From contig NZ_JALNMH010000009.1 of the NCBI RefSeq assembly GCF_023156535.1, positions 1 through 64,000 of the forward strand: a stretch of DNA of 64,000 nt, written 5' to 3'. Below the pieces are notes generated by a model, which did not search any database, was not told the DNA's origin, and saw only the letters and a program-made list of their open reading frames with translations. Of the stretch, positions 10,160 through 19,752 are shown piece by piece. The position numbers were made by a program, and so were the translations under genes. This stretch comes from Pseudomarimonas salicorniae. GTDB lineage: Bacteria; Pseudomonadota; Gammaproteobacteria; Xanthomonadales; Xanthomonadaceae. The first letter of the stretch is position 1. Each line of letters opens with the position of its first letter.

Positions 10160-11577
10160 CCCGGCACCTCTTCAAGCAAGGGCAGGCTGACCCGGAAGCA
10201 GCTCCCCTGGCCATCCTCGCGTCCGTGCACGGTGACCTCACCGCCGTGCGCGCCGACCATGCCGCGGCAGATGGTCAGGCCAAGCCCGGTACCCTGCCGC
10301 CCTCTATCTCCACGTTCCACCGAATGGAAGAAGTCGAAGATGCGTTCACGCTCGGATTCGGGTACGCCAGGCCCGCGGTCGAGCACCTCGATGACCAGCA
10401 GGTCAGGCCGCCGCAGGCCCGCGCGGACCAGCACCGGCTCGTCGGGCGGCGAGAACGACTGCGCGTTCTCCAGGATGTTGAACAGAGCCTGCTCGATCAG
10501 TGCCGCATGTACCCAGATCGGTGGCATTCCGCCCTCCAGTTCGATCTCAACCTGTGCCCCTGGGCGCTGGCGATGGGCGCGGGCCACTACCGCGCCAACC
10601 AGTTCGTCGACCCCGATCCAGTCGCGTTTCAGCGGCAGGGTCTGGTGGCCCAGGCGGGTCATGTCGAGCAGATTCTGGATGTAGCGATCGAGCCGCTCTC
10701 CTTCTTCGCGGATGGTCTCGAGAAGGCTGCGCCGGTCCTCGGCGCCCAGCTCTTCCGAATAGCTCTCGAGCGTGCCGGCGGCCCCGATAATGCCGGACAG
10801 GGGGCTGCGAAGATCGTGGGAAACCGAGGCCAGCAGGGCGCTGCGCAACCGCTCGGTTTCGTTGGCGACGCGCTGGTCATTGAGCGCCCGGGCCAGTTGC
10901 AGGCGCAGCAGGGCTTGGGCGACGTCCATGGCCAGGGCCTCGGCCAGGGCGCGCTGACCGCGGCCTAGCCGCGGCAGGCCGCCGTCATGGTCGCGCAGGG
11001 CCAGGAAACCTATCGGCCCGTCTGGCCCCGGCAGCGGGAGAGTCTCCGTGCCCTCCGCGACCGGTGACCCGTGTGCATCGACGGTGCGCGCCTCGACGCC
11101 AAGCTGGTCGGCGAACACGCGGTGCGCCGCCTCCATTACCGCCGCTTCATCGTCTGCCCCGAGCAGGATGCGTCCCAGCGCCTGGCGGGCCACGGCCCGC
11201 TGCCGCGCCTCATCGAGCGCCGCCACCTGTTGCGCAAGGCGCGAGGCGAGACGCCCGGCAAACAGGGCCGACAGCAGGAAGGCCAGGCCGGTCACCCAGC
11301 CCGCCTGGCTGCCGATGTGCAGCGAGTAGCGAGGCTCGATGAAGAGCACGTTGTAGGCGATGAATCCGACCAGGGCAGCAGCAACCGCCGGCACGGTGGA
11401 GCTGCGTGAAGCGCCGAGGAGCACGCCGAGCAGGATCACCAAGGAGGGCTCGGACAGCCCAAGCCAGCGCTCGCCGAGCAGAGCCGCGGCGATGCCCAGC
11501 AGCGTGATCCCGAGCGGCACGAGAAGCAGGCGGCTGGATGGGGATCGGTCTGCTGCGAAGGAGTGCATGCGCCCCAT
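10156..11577 (-). CDS. Short KdpD-like sensor histidine kinase lacking the KdpD/Usp N-terminus
   Basis: The 473-residue protein starts where the KdpD membrane part would begin. Residues 15-125 hold four membrane helices (DUF4118) including the KdpD hallmark YNVLFIEPRYSLHI. A GAF-like linker follows, then HisKA with H254 in SHDLRSPLSG, and an ATPase domain with ENAQSFSPP (N box), DRGPGVP (G1) and GTGLGLTICRG (G2). Full KdpD is near 900 residues, with an N-terminal KdpD domain and a universal-stress domain; both are absent, and the upstream DNA is the divergent trkH promoter. An alternative ATG lies at 11568. It pairs with the coupled kdpE. Confidence 0.88.
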   Translation of the reverse strand: MGRMHSFAADRSPSSRLLLVPLGITLLGIAAALLGERWLGLSEPSLVILLGVLLGASRSSTVPAVAAALVGFIAYNVLFIEPRYSLHIGSQAGWVTGLAFLLSALFAGRLASRLAQQVAALDEARQRAVARQALGRILLGADDEAAVMEAAHRVFADQLGVEARTVDAHGSPVAEGTETLPLPGPDGPIGFLALRDHDGGLPRLGRGQRALAEALAMDVAQALLRLQLARALNDQRVANETERLRSALLASVSHDLRSPLSGIIGAAGTLESYSEELGAEDRRSLLETIREEGERLDRYIQNLLDMTRLGHQTLPLKRDWIGVDELVGAVVARAHRQRPGAQVEIELEGGMPPIWVHAALIEQALFNILENAQSFSPPDEPVLVRAGLRRPDLLVIEVLDRGPGVPESERERIFDFFHSVERGDRGRQGTGLGLTICRGMVGAHGGEVTVHGREDGQGSCFRVSLPLLEEVPG

Positions 11578-11630
11578 TGTGCGGCCTGTCGCCCCCCTGC
11601 CGGCGCAGGAGCACGATCCTCCGAGAAGAT

Positions 11631-11652
11631 TTTACGGTCGCTTTACGCGACC
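11631..11652. promoter_or_regulatory. Candidate KdpE operator: tandem TTTACG at 11-bp spacing
   Basis: TTTACGGTCGC (11631-11641) is followed at once by TTTACGCGACC (11642-11652). Tandem half-sites 11 bp apart are the classic binding pattern of OmpR/PhoB-family regulators, and the E. coli KdpE site is also TTTA-rich. The same bases form a small palindrome (GGTCGC, loop TTTAC, GCGACC). It lies in the 158-base divergent gap between the kinase gene and trkH. Binding is inferred. Confidence 0.5.
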
Positions 11653-11735
11653 GGTCGGAGGCAGGCCCTGCGCGTTGCGCCCCCACCCCGACACTGGACC
11701 GGCCAGCCCCGCGTTGCACTGCGTCGATCGCCGCC

Positions 11736-13247
11736 ATGTCCCTTTCACTCGAGCCGAGCCTGGTCACCCCCACCGCGCGCGCAGCCCGCCAGTCCTTGCA
11801 ACGCTGGCGCACGCTGGCGCGCATCCTGGGCATGATCGTCGCCCTGAGCGCCCTGTCGAAGCTGCCCTCGCTCGGTTACGCCCTGCTCTACGAATCAGGC
11901 ACCGCCTGGATCTTCGCCAACAGCCTGATGGCGAGCACGGCGGCCGGCTGCCTGCTGTGGTGGCCGAACCGGCACGTCGCTTACGACCTGCGCCTGCGCG
12001 ACGGCTTCCTGGTCGTCACCCTGAGCTGGAGCGCGGCAACCCTCGCTTCGGCCTGGCCGCTAATGCAGGCGCCCCTGGCGCTCGGCTTCAGCGGCGCCGT
12101 CTTCGAGGTGATGTCCGGGCTTACGACGACGGGTTCCACCGTGATCAGCGGGCTGGACGACCTCCCACGCTCGATTCTCCTGTACAGGCAGGTACTGCAG
12201 TTCGTCGGCGGGATGGGCATCGTGATCCTCGCGGTCGCCATCCTGCCGATGCTGAAGGTGGGCGGTACCCAGCTGTTCAGGGCCGAGAGCACAGGCCCCA
12301 GCCGTGACACCAAGCTGACCCCGCGCATCGCCGGCACGGCCAAGGCGCTCTGGCTGGTCTATGCCGGACTGACCACGCTGTGCGCGCTGGCCTACTGGAT
12401 CGCCGGCATGGACCTGTTCGACGCCGTCGGCCACGCCCTGGCGACTACTTCCACGGGCGGCTTCTCCACCCACGATGCGGCCTTCGGCGAGTGGGACAGC
12501 CCCCTGATCGAGGGCGTCGCCGTGCTGTTCATGACCCTGGGAGGGGTCAATTTCGCCCTGCATTTCTCTGCCTGGCGATCCGCCAGCCTGCAGCCCTACG
12601 CCGAGGATTCGGAGCTGCGCGCCTACCTGCGCATCCTGCTCGCAGTCGGGGCCCTGGTCGGGCTGGTTCTGCTGCTGAGCGGACACATTCCGCAGGCTTT
12701 CGATGCGTTCCGCTTCGGGCTGTTCATGGTCGTCTCGGTGATGACGACCACTGGCTTCACCCCTTCCGATTTCCATCAGTGGCCCCCGCTGGCGGCCATG
12801 CTGGTGATGATCGTCGGAGTCATCGGCGGCTGCTCCGGATCGACCGTCGGCGGACTGAAGGTGGCCCGGGTGCAAATGGCCTTTCGCCAGGGGTGGCGCG
12901 AGGTACGGCAACTCATCCATCCGCGCGGACAGTTCCTCGTGACCATGGGCGGTCAGCGGGTCTCGGAGAGCGTCGTGCTCTCGGTCGGCGGCTTCATCAC
13001 CCTGTGGATGGCCTGTTTCATGCTGGTGCTGCTGGCCTTCGTCGCCTGTGGCCTCGACCCGTTGTCCGCCTTCGGCGCCACCGTGGCCACCATCGCCAAC
13101 GTCGGGCCGGGCCTGGGCGAGGTGACCTTTACCTTCGCCACGGTCGGCGAGCCCGCGCTTTGGGTCGGCACCGTGTCCATGCTGCTGGGGCGACTGGAGG
13201 TGTTCTCCATCCTGGTCCTGCTGACCCCGATGTTCTGGCGCGAATGA
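11736..13247 (+). CDS. trkH: TrkH-family potassium uptake protein
   Basis: The 503-residue membrane protein has the four pseudo-repeated selectivity-filter loops of Trk/Ktr/HKT channels: LTTTGSTVISG, ATTSTGGFSTHD, VMTTTGFTPSDF and ATIANVGPGLG. GGCSGSTVGGLKVARV is also typical of TrkH. It moves K+ across the inner membrane and normally works with the NAD-binding TrkA subunit, which is not in this window. I start at the ATG at 11736 (MSLSLEPSL); the open frame continues upstream through the promoter region. It is divergent from the KdpD/KdpE-like pair, which may control it. Confidence 0.93.
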   Translation: MSLSLEPSLVTPTARAARQSLQRWRTLARILGMIVALSALSKLPSLGYALLYESGTAWIFANSLMASTAAGCLLWWPNRHVAYDLRLRDGFLVVTLSWSAATLASAWPLMQAPLALGFSGAVFEVMSGLTTTGSTVISGLDDLPRSILLYRQVLQFVGGMGIVILAVAILPMLKVGGTQLFRAESTGPSRDTKLTPRIAGTAKALWLVYAGLTTLCALAYWIAGMDLFDAVGHALATTSTGGFSTHDAAFGEWDSPLIEGVAVLFMTLGGVNFALHFSAWRSASLQPYAEDSELRAYLRILLAVGALVGLVLLLSGHIPQAFDAFRFGLFMVVSVMTTTGFTPSDFHQWPPLAAMLVMIVGVIGGCSGSTVGGLKVARVQMAFRQGWREVRQLIHPRGQFLVTMGGQRVSESVVLSVGGFITLWMACFMLVLLAFVACGLDPLSAFGATVATIANVGPGLGEVTFTFATVGEPALWVGTVSMLLGRLEVFSILVLLTPMFWRE

Positions 13248-13335
13248 GCCTCACAACGTGGCCCCGGCAAATAGCCCGATGAGGCCGCCTGAACGGCACC
13301 GGGGAATGGAGCCCGGGCTCGACACGGTCTGGGGC

Positions 13336-13341
13336 TATAAT
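13336..13341 (+). promoter_or_regulatory. Candidate -10 box (TATAAT) for typA
   Basis: A perfect TATAAT lies 46 bases before the typA ATG. No good -35 is seen 16-18 bp upstream, so this is a weak call supported mainly by position. Confidence 0.35.
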
Positions 13342-13387
13342 GGGCGGCTATCCCGCCCGCTGCCCGCGCTCTGACGCGTCCCTTGCC

Positions 13388-15232
13388 ATGTCCATCCAGA
13401 ACCTCCGCAACATCGCCATCGTCGCCCACGTCGACCACGGCAAGACCACCCTCGTCGACCAGCTGCTGCGGCAGTCGGGCACCTTCAGCGAGCGCGCCCA
13501 GGTGGCGGATCGAGTGATGGACAGCAACGATCTGGAGAAGGAGCGTGGCATCACCATCCTCTCCAAGAACACGGCGATCCGCTGGAAGTCGCCGAACGGC
13601 GAGGAGTACCGGATCAACATCGTCGACACCCCGGGCCATGCCGACTTCGGCGGCGAGGTCGAGCGAGTGCTGTCGATGGTCGATTCCGTGCTGATCCTGG
13701 TCGACGCCATGGACGGCCCGATGCCGCAGACCCGCTTCGTGACCCAGAAGGCGTTCGCGATGGGCTTCAAGCCGATCGTGGTGGTGAACAAGGTGGACCG
13801 TCCGGGCGCACGGCCGGATTGGGTGGTCAATCAGACCTTCGACCTGTTCGACCGTCTGGGCGCCACCGACGAGCAGCTGGACTTCACCGTGGTCTATGCC
13901 TCGGCGCTCAACGGCTATGCCGGCATGGAGCCCGATGTGCGCTCGGGCGACATGACGGCCCTGTTCCAGACCATCGTCGACAAGGTCAGCCCGCCGCCGG
14001 TCGAGTCGGAAGGCCCGTTCCAGATGCGCGTCACCTCGCTGGACTACAACAACTACGTCGGCATCATCGGCGTCGGCCGCATCCAGCGCGGGCGGATCAA
14101 GCCGAACACCCAGATCACCGTGATCGACCGCGACGGTGGCAAGCGCCAGGGCAAGCTGCTCCAGGTGCTTGGCTTCCACGGGCTCGAGCGCCACGAAGTC
14201 GCCGAAGCCCAGGCCGGGGACATCGTGGCCGTGTCGGGCATCGAGAAGCTCGGCATTTCCGAGACACTGTGCGACCCGTCCGCTCCCGAGCAGTTGCCCG
14301 TGCTGACGGTCGACGAGCCGACCATCAGCATGACCTTCCAGGTGAACGACTCGCCGTTCGCAGGCCAGAAGGAGCACAGCGGCGGCAAGTTCCTCACCTC
14401 ACGCCAGCTGCGTGACCGCCTGACTCGCGAGACACAGCACAACGTTGCACTGAAGGTCGAGGACACGGACGACGCCGACAAGTTCAAGGTCTCCGGTCGC
14501 GGCGAGCTGCACCTGTCGATCCTGATCGAGACCATGCGCCGCGAGGGTTACGAGCTGGCCGTATCGCGCCCCGAGGTCATCATCCGCGAAATCGACGGAC
14601 AGCCGCAGGAGCCCTACGAGCAGCTCGTGGTCGACCTTGAAGAGCAGTACCAGGGTGGCGTGATGGAAAAGCTCGGCACCCGCAAGGCCCTGCTGCAGAA
14701 CATGGAGCCGGACGGCAAGGGGCGCGTGCGCCTCGAGTTCATCATTCCGGCGCGCGGCCTGATCGGCTTCCAGACCGAGTTCCGCACCCTGACCGCCGGC
14801 ACCGGCCTGCTGTTCCACGTCTTCGACCATTACGGGCCGAAGGCGGAAGGCGCCATCGCCAAGCGGCCCAACGGCGTGCTCATCTCCAATGGTACGGGGC
14901 CGTCGCCCGCCTACGCGCAGTTCGCCATGCAGGAGCGCGGCCGCCTAATGATCGAGCCGCTCGAGGAGATCTACGAGGGCCAGATCGTCGGTATCCACTC
15001 CAAGGACAACGACCTCACCGTCAATGCCCTGCGCGCCAAGCAGCTCACCAACTTCCGCGCATCCGGCAAGGACGACGCCCTGGCCCTCACGCCGCCGGTG
15101 CGGATGAGCCTTGAGCAGGCGCTGGAGTTCATCGACGACGACGAGCTGGTCGAGATCACCCCCAAGGCGATCCGCCTGCGCAAGAAGCTGCGTACCGAGG
15201 TCGACCGCAAGCGCGCCTCGCGCGCCGCCTGA
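13388..15232 (+). CDS. typA: Translational GTPase TypA/BipA
   Basis: The 614-residue ribosome-binding GTPase acts in 50S assembly and stress adaptation. It has G1 ([10 protein letters not shown], about 13-22), the switch motif [22 protein letters not shown], the EF-G-like domains III and V, and the TypA-specific C-terminal domain ([26 protein letters not shown]). The ATG at 13388 begins [15 protein letters not shown], the family start; an in-frame extension upstream covers the -10 box and is rejected. It is a single-gene unit followed by a hairpin. Confidence 0.97.
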   Translation: MSIQNLRNIAIVAHVDHGKTTLVDQLLRQSGTFSERAQVADRVMDSNDLEKERGITILSKNTAIRWKSPNGEEYRINIVDTPGHADFGGEVERVLSMVDSVLILVDAMDGPMPQTRFVTQKAFAMGFKPIVVVNKVDRPGARPDWVVNQTFDLFDRLGATDEQLDFTVVYASALNGYAGMEPDVRSGDMTALFQTIVDKVSPPPVESEGPFQMRVTSLDYNNYVGIIGVGRIQRGRIKPNTQITVIDRDGGKRQGKLLQVLGFHGLERHEVAEAQAGDIVAVSGIEKLGISETLCDPSAPEQLPVLTVDEPTISMTFQVNDSPFAGQKEHSGGKFLTSRQLRDRLTRETQHNVALKVEDTDDADKFKVSGRGELHLSILIETMRREGYELAVSRPEVIIREIDGQPQEPYEQLVVDLEEQYQGGVMEKLGTRKALLQNMEPDGKGRVRLEFIIPARGLIGFQTEFRTLTAGTGLLFHVFDHYGPKAEGAIAKRPNGVLISNGTGPSPAYAQFAMQERGRLMIEPLEEIYEGQIVGIHSKDNDLTVNALRAKQLTNFRASGKDDALALTPPVRMSLEQALEFIDDDELVEITPKAIRLRKKLRTEVDRKRASRAA

Positions 15233-15246
15233 TCCGGCACCTGGCC

Positions 15247-15272
15247 GACAGCCGCGGTTCACCGCGGCTGTC
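15247..15272 (+). terminator. Perfect 11-bp hairpin after typA
   Basis: GACAGCCGCGG and its complement flank the loop TTCA, 14 bases after the typA stop. No T-run follows, so it may act as an mRNA-end stabiliser or a factor-dependent terminator. The next gene starts 13 bases later. Confidence 0.5.
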
Positions 15273-15285
15273 GCTACACTGCGGC

Positions 15286-16101
15286 ATGCCCCAGTTCCCG
15301 ATGCGCTGGCTCCCGCTGTTGCTGCTGGCCGCCGCCCTGCCCGCGCGTGGTGAGGGCGTGCTGGGCGAGCGATTCTCGCTCGCTTTCGGCGGCTTCCAGA
15401 ACACCCTGACCCTGCAGGGACGCGTCGACGACGCCGTCGTCGAAGGCACCGAGATCGACTTCAACGACGAGTTCGCCTTCGACAACCGGCGCAGGCTTGA
15501 TCTCGCCGAACTGCGCTTCCGCGCCTTCGACCGCCATGAGTTCGGGATCAAGGCCTTCCGCGACGCCCGCGAGCGCCGTTCGATCCTGAGTGAGACGCTT
15601 CGCTTCGATGATCAGGAATTCCTGGTCGACGCCGAGGCCGTCGGCCGGGTGAGCTTTCGCAGCCTGGAGTTCGACTACACCTGGTGGGCCTGGCACGACA
15701 GGGACCAGGCCGTGGGCCTGCAGCTCGGCGTCATCCGCTTCGGTGCGTCGCTTTCCATCCGCGGCCGGGTCGCGGTGGATGGCCAGGGTGAGGCCGAAGG
15801 CCGGGCCGCTGTCAGCGATCGCTTCTTCGTGCCGCTGGCCGGCATCGCCTGGCGCCGCCAGCTCGGGCCCCACTGGCGACTGGAGGCCGAGGCGCGCTAC
15901 CTGCGGCGCAGCTATCGCGGCATCGAGGGCGAGGCGCTGTCCGGCCATATCGGGCTGGAATGGCTGCTCGGCCGCCACCTGAGCCTGGTCGGTCAGTACG
16001 GCTACACCGAGGTCGACGTCGAACAGGACGAACTCGACCTCGCCGGCAAGCTCGAGGTCGGATTCAAGGGCCCGCAGGCCCTGCTTCGGCTGCGCTTCTG
16101 A
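15286..16101 (+). CDS. Outer-membrane beta-barrel protein of unknown function
   Basis: The 271-residue protein has a signal peptide (MRWLPLLLLAAALPARGEG, counting from residue 6). The body alternates polar and hydrophobic residues in short strands (LTLQGRVDDAVVEG, LRFRAFDRHEFGIKAF, YGYTEVDVEQDELDL) and ends in Arg-Leu-Arg-Phe. A C-terminal Phe is the usual assembly signal of outer-membrane barrels. There is no recognised family motif, and adjacent typA and class II DAHP synthase give no functional hint. A role in the outer membrane is inferred from architecture only. Confidence 0.7.
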   Translation: MPQFPMRWLPLLLLAAALPARGEGVLGERFSLAFGGFQNTLTLQGRVDDAVVEGTEIDFNDEFAFDNRRRLDLAELRFRAFDRHEFGIKAFRDARERRSILSETLRFDDQEFLVDAEAVGRVSFRSLEFDYTWWAWHDRDQAVGLQLGVIRFGASLSIRGRVAVDGQGEAEGRAAVSDRFFVPLAGIAWRRQLGPHWRLEAEARYLRRSYRGIEGEALSGHIGLEWLLGRHLSLVGQYGYTEVDVEQDELDLAGKLEVGFKGPQALLRLRF

Positions 16102-16108
16102 GCGCCCC

Positions 16109-17482
16109 TCAGCCGGCCCGCTTGCGCACGATCAGCATGGCAAGCTCCATCGACTGCTCATAGTTGAGCCGCGGATCCACGGTGGAGCGGTAGGCCCGCG
16201 CCAGATCCACCTCGGTCAGCTCGCGCGCGCCGCCGAGGCACTCGGTCACGTCCTCACCGGTCAGCTCCAGGTGCACACCGCCCAGGCGTGTGCCGGCCGC
16301 GGCATGGATGTCGAAGGCCGCATCCAGCTCGCCACGGATGTTCTCGAAGCGCCGCGTCTTGTAGCCGTTTCCGGTGCTCTCGGTGTTGCCATGCATCGGA
16401 TCGGCCACCCAGAGGACGCGACGGCCCTCGCGACGCACGCATTCCAGCAGCTTCGGCAGGTGCGCCTCGACCTTATCCCTGCCCATGCGATGGATCAGGG
16501 TGAGGCGACCGGGCTCATCCTGCGGGTTGAGCGCGTCGACCAGACGGATCAGCTGCTCGGGCGTCACCGAGGGACCGATCTTGACCGCGATCGGATTGCG
16601 CACGCCGCGCAGGTACTCGACGTGGGCGCCATCGACATCCGCGGTGCGCATGCCGATCCACGGGAAGTGGGTGGAAAGATTGAACCAGCCCCACTGGCGC
16701 GGCACCTGCCGGGTCAGGCACTCCTCGTAGTGGAGCAGCAGGGCCTCGTGCGAGGTGAAGAACTCGACCCGGTTGAGGTTGTGGATCGACTCGCCCGACA
16801 GCGTCTCCATGAAGCGCACGGCGTCACCGATGGCATCGACCCGCCGCTGGTACTCCTGGGCCAGCGGCGAATGCGCCACCCAGGCCAGGTCCCAGTACTC
16901 GGGGTGGTGCAGGTCGGCGAACCCACCATCCATCAGCGAGCGAACGAAGTTCATGGTCATCGCCGAGCGCGAGTGACCCTCGATCATCCGACGTGGATCC
17001 GGCAGGCGGGCGGCCTCGGTAAAGGCCGGCGCATTGATCAGGTCGCCGCGATAGCTGGACAGGGTGATCCCGTCGCGGGTCTCCGTATCGGCCGAGCGCG
17101 GCTTGGCGTACTGGCCGGCAAAGCGCCCGACCCTGACCACCGGCAAGCGCATCCCGTGCACCAGGACCACGCTCATCTGCAGCAGCACCTTCAGCCGGTT
17201 CGAAATCAGTCCCGACTCGCAATCGGCAAAGCTCTCGGCGCAGTCGCCCCCCTGAAGAAGGAAGCGGCGCCCCTCCTGGGCTTCCGCCAGCTGGCGTTTC
17301 AGCGAGAGGATTTCCCAGGAAGTGACCAGCGGCGGCAGCTGGGACAGCTCTGCACGCGCCTGGGCCAGCGCATCGGCATCTGGATAGGTGGGCTGCTGCA
17401 GCGCCGTACACCGGTGCCAGCTCGAAGGGGCCCAGTTTTCCGGCAGCATGACGGGCTGGGGTCCTACATCCTTGGCATTCAT
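16109..17482 (-). CDS. Class II (plant-type) DAHP synthase
   Basis: The 457-residue enzyme condenses phosphoenolpyruvate and erythrose 4-phosphate, the first step of aromatic amino acid synthesis. Class II features are FLLQGGDCAESF (metal-binding Cys), GQYAKPRS (PEP binding), TSHEALLLHYE, HRMGRDKVEAHLP, WVADPMHGNT and GGVHLELTGEDVTECLGG. The length matches AroAII enzymes and not the 350-residue AroF/G/H type. I start at the ATG at 17482 (MNAKDVG); another ATG lies at 17506 and neither has a strong ribosome binding site. It converges on the barrel gene. Confidence 0.95.
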   Translation of the reverse strand: MNAKDVGPQPVMLPENWAPSSWHRCTALQQPTYPDADALAQARAELSQLPPLVTSWEILSLKRQLAEAQEGRRFLLQGGDCAESFADCESGLISNRLKVLLQMSVVLVHGMRLPVVRVGRFAGQYAKPRSADTETRDGITLSSYRGDLINAPAFTEAARLPDPRRMIEGHSRSAMTMNFVRSLMDGGFADLHHPEYWDLAWVAHSPLAQEYQRRVDAIGDAVRFMETLSGESIHNLNRVEFFTSHEALLLHYEECLTRQVPRQWGWFNLSTHFPWIGMRTADVDGAHVEYLRGVRNPIAVKIGPSVTPEQLIRLVDALNPQDEPGRLTLIHRMGRDKVEAHLPKLLECVRREGRRVLWVADPMHGNTESTGNGYKTRRFENIRGELDAAFDIHAAAGTRLGGVHLELTGEDVTECLGGARELTEVDLARAYRSTVDPRLNYEQSMELAMLIVRKRAG

Positions 17483-17594
17483 GGCGATTCGATTGGTGCG
17501 GTGCATCACCGCATGATGCCACAGGCCCGCGCACCCGCAACCGTTGCCTCGGCAAGCTTTGCCGGGCGCGGGGGAATATGTAGATGCGCCACCA

Positions 17595-18101
17595 TCAGTC
17601 GGCGTCGCGCGCTCGGAACAGGGCAAACAGCACAAGGGCGGCCAGCAGCAGGTACCAGATCAGCGTCCAACCGGGCATCGAGATTCCGAGGAAGCTCCAG
17701 TCGATCTTGGCGCACTCGCCCGAACCGTGGAAAACCTTGCTCAGGACATCACGAAGCGGGAAGGCTTCAAGCATGTACTCCAAACCCGGGCCGCAGGCCG
17801 GCACCTGGTCCGGCGGAAGCCCCTGCAGCCACACGTGACGACCGGCGATCGCCACCCCGGCGCCCGAACCGATGACCACCACGGCCGAGCCCAGCCAGCG
17901 CCCGACCCTGCCCTTGCCGAAGACGAGCCCAGCGAGGAAGCCGGCCGCCATGACCATGAAGGCCACGCGCTGCAGGATGCATAGCGGGCAGGGGTCAAGG
18001 AACATCTGGTGCTGCGCGTACAGCGCGTAGCCGAGCAGGGCCAGGCAGCACAGCAGTCCGGCGAGACAGGCCTGGCGGAACGACCAGCGCAGAGGGTTCA
18101 T
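17595..18101 (-). CDS. dsbB: Disulfide bond formation protein B
   Basis: DsbB re-oxidises periplasmic DsbA and passes electrons to quinones. The 168-residue protein has four membrane helices, the first redox pair C38-P-L-C41 (FLDPCPLCILQRVAF) and the second pair C103 and C130 (PACGPG; GSGECAKIDW) in the second periplasmic loop. The WSFLGISMPGWTL segment is typical of the family. The ATG is preceded by GGAG. It lies downstream of the long ribosomal operon, separated from it by a terminator. Confidence 0.96.
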   Translation of the reverse strand: MNPLRWSFRQACLAGLLCCLALLGYALYAQHQMFLDPCPLCILQRVAFMVMAAGFLAGLVFGKGRVGRWLGSAVVVIGSGAGVAIAGRHVWLQGLPPDQVPACGPGLEYMLEAFPLRDVLSKVFHGSGECAKIDWSFLGISMPGWTLIWYLLLAALVLFALFRARDAD

Positions 18102-18168
18102 GAAGGCTCCAGATTCTTGGATCGATTCCGCTGGGACCGGAACGACGGCGTCGAGTTCCGGAAAACGA

Positions 18169-18195
18169 AAAAGCCCCGGACGAGCCGGGGCTTTT
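18169..18195 (-). terminator. Rho-independent terminator of the alpha operon
   Basis: AAAAGCCCCGG and CCGGGGCTTTT flank a five-base loop. On the minus strand the stem is followed by a T-run, 22 bases past the rplQ stop. The A-rich flank would also let it work on the plus strand. It ends the long ribosomal cluster before dsbB. Confidence 0.85.
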
Positions 18196-18216
18196 CGATG
18201 ACGCTGCGCGGCCTGC

Positions 18217-18597
18217 TTACTCGGCAGCCGGCTCGGCCTGCGGCCTATCCATCAGCTCGACGTAGGCCATCGGGGCGTTGTCGCCCTCGCGGAAGCCACA
18301 CTTCAGCAGGCGCAGGTAGCCACCCGGACGCGACTGGAAACGCGGTCCGAGCTCGACGAAGAGCTTGCCGACCGCCTGCTTGTCGCGCAGGCGCGAGAAG
18401 GCCAGACGGCGGTTGGCGACGCTGTCGACCTTGGCCAGGGTGATCAGCGGCTCGGCGACGCGACGCAGCTCCTTGGCCTTGGGCAGGGTGGTGCGGATCA
18501 GCTCATGCTTGATCAGCGACGCCGCCATGTTGCGGAACATCGCCTCGCGGTGGGAGCTGGTGCGGTTGAACTTGCGACCGGACTTCAAGTGACGCAT
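18217..18597 (-). CDS. rplQ: 50S ribosomal protein L17
   Basis: The 126-residue protein begins [20 protein letters not shown] and has the L17 core [19 protein letters not shown], a large-subunit protein near the exit tunnel. The C-terminal tail (AEPAAE) is acidic and Ala-rich. It is the last gene of the alpha operon, 141 bases after rpoA, with a terminator directly behind. Confidence 0.98.
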   Translation of the reverse strand: MRHLKSGRKFNRTSSHREAMFRNMAASLIKHELIRTTLPKAKELRRVAEPLITLAKVDSVANRRLAFSRLRDKQAVGKLFVELGPRFQSRPGGYLRLLKCGFREGDNAPMAYVELMDRPQAEPAAE

Positions 18598-18738
18598 GGA
18601 AGGAATCCTCGGAGATTACGTTGTCTTTGCTGAAGTCGTCCGTGACACAACATTGTTGGTCTTGTAGTACCTCGTCCGGCCCTCCTGGCCGGTACAGGCG
18701 GACCGCGGCGCGCAGGCCGCGGTCCTTGATCGGCCTTC

Positions 18739-19734
18739 TTAGCCCATCATGCCCTGCTGGAGGCCGGCCGGCGGCCAGTTCTCCAGACGCATGCCGAGCG
18801 ACAGGCCGCGCTGGGCCAGCACTTCCTTGATCTCGGTCAGCGACTTCTTGCCCAGGTTCGGCGTCTTGAGCAGCTCCACCTCGGTGCGCTGGATCAGGTC
18901 ACCGATGTAGTAGATGTTCTCGGCCTTGAGGCAGTTGGCCGAGCGGACGGTCAGCTCAAGGTCGTCGATCGGACGCAGCAGCACCGGGTCGATTCCGGTC
19001 TGCGACGGCTTCGCCGCGGCGCCATCGCGCTTGGTGAAGTCGCCAAACACCGACAGCTGGTCGGTGAGGATGTCGGCCGCGGTGCGGACGGCTTCCTCGG
19101 CGTCGATCGTGCCGTTGGTCTCGATGTCCAGGACCAGCTTGTCGAGGTCGGTGCGCTGCTCGACGCGGGCGCTTTCGACTTCGTAGGCCACCCGGCGAAC
19201 CGGACAGAACGACGCGTCCAGCATCAGGCGGCCAATAGCGCGGGTCTCCTCGTCCGGGCGACGACGCGCCGCCGCCGGCTGGTAACCGAAACCACGCTCG
19301 ACCTTGATCCGCATGTTCAGCGCGGTGTCCTTGGTCAGGTGGCAGATCACGTGCTCGGGATTGATGATCTCGACGTTGTGGTCGGTCTTGATATCGCCGG
19401 CGACCACATCACCCGGGCCCTGCTTGACCAGCGCCAGGGTGGTGCTCTCCGCATTGTGCATGCGGATGGCGACGTCCTTGAGGTTCAGCAGGACTTCCAG
19501 CACGTCCTCCTGCAGGCCCTCAACCGTGGTGTACTCGTGGAGAACGCCATCGATCTCCACCTCGGTGATGGCGAAGCCCGGAATCGAGGACAGCAGGATG
19601 CGCCGCAGCGCATTGCCCAGGGTGTGGCCGTAGCCGCGCTCGAGCGGCTCCAGGATCACCTTGGCACGATTGGGAGAAACTTTCTCGATGCCGATGCCGC
19701 GCGGACGCAACACCTGATTGGCAGAAACGGACAT
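18739..19734 (-). CDS. rpoA: RNA polymerase alpha subunit
   Basis: The 331-residue subunit has the N-terminal dimerisation domain (1-235; [19 protein letters not shown] and the [16 protein letters not shown] strand), a flexible linker and the C-terminal DNA- and activator-binding domain ([19 protein letters not shown], then [16 protein letters not shown]). It nucleates polymerase assembly with RpoB and RpoC, encoded at 36-45 kb. It is in the alpha operon between rpsD and rplQ, as in most bacteria. Confidence 0.99.
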   Translation of the reverse strand: MSVSANQVLRPRGIGIEKVSPNRAKVILEPLERGYGHTLGNALRRILLSSIPGFAITEVEIDGVLHEYTTVEGLQEDVLEVLLNLKDVAIRMHNAESTTLALVKQGPGDVVAGDIKTDHNVEIINPEHVICHLTKDTALNMRIKVERGFGYQPAAARRRPDEETRAIGRLMLDASFCPVRRVAYEVESARVEQRTDLDKLVLDIETNGTIDAEEAVRTAADILTDQLSVFGDFTKRDGAAAKPSQTGIDPVLLRPIDDLELTVRSANCLKAENIYYIGDLIQRTEVELLKTPNLGKKSLTEIKEVLAQRGLSLGMRLENWPPAGLQQGMMG

Positions 19735-19752
19735 TCGATACGTCTCCGTGGA

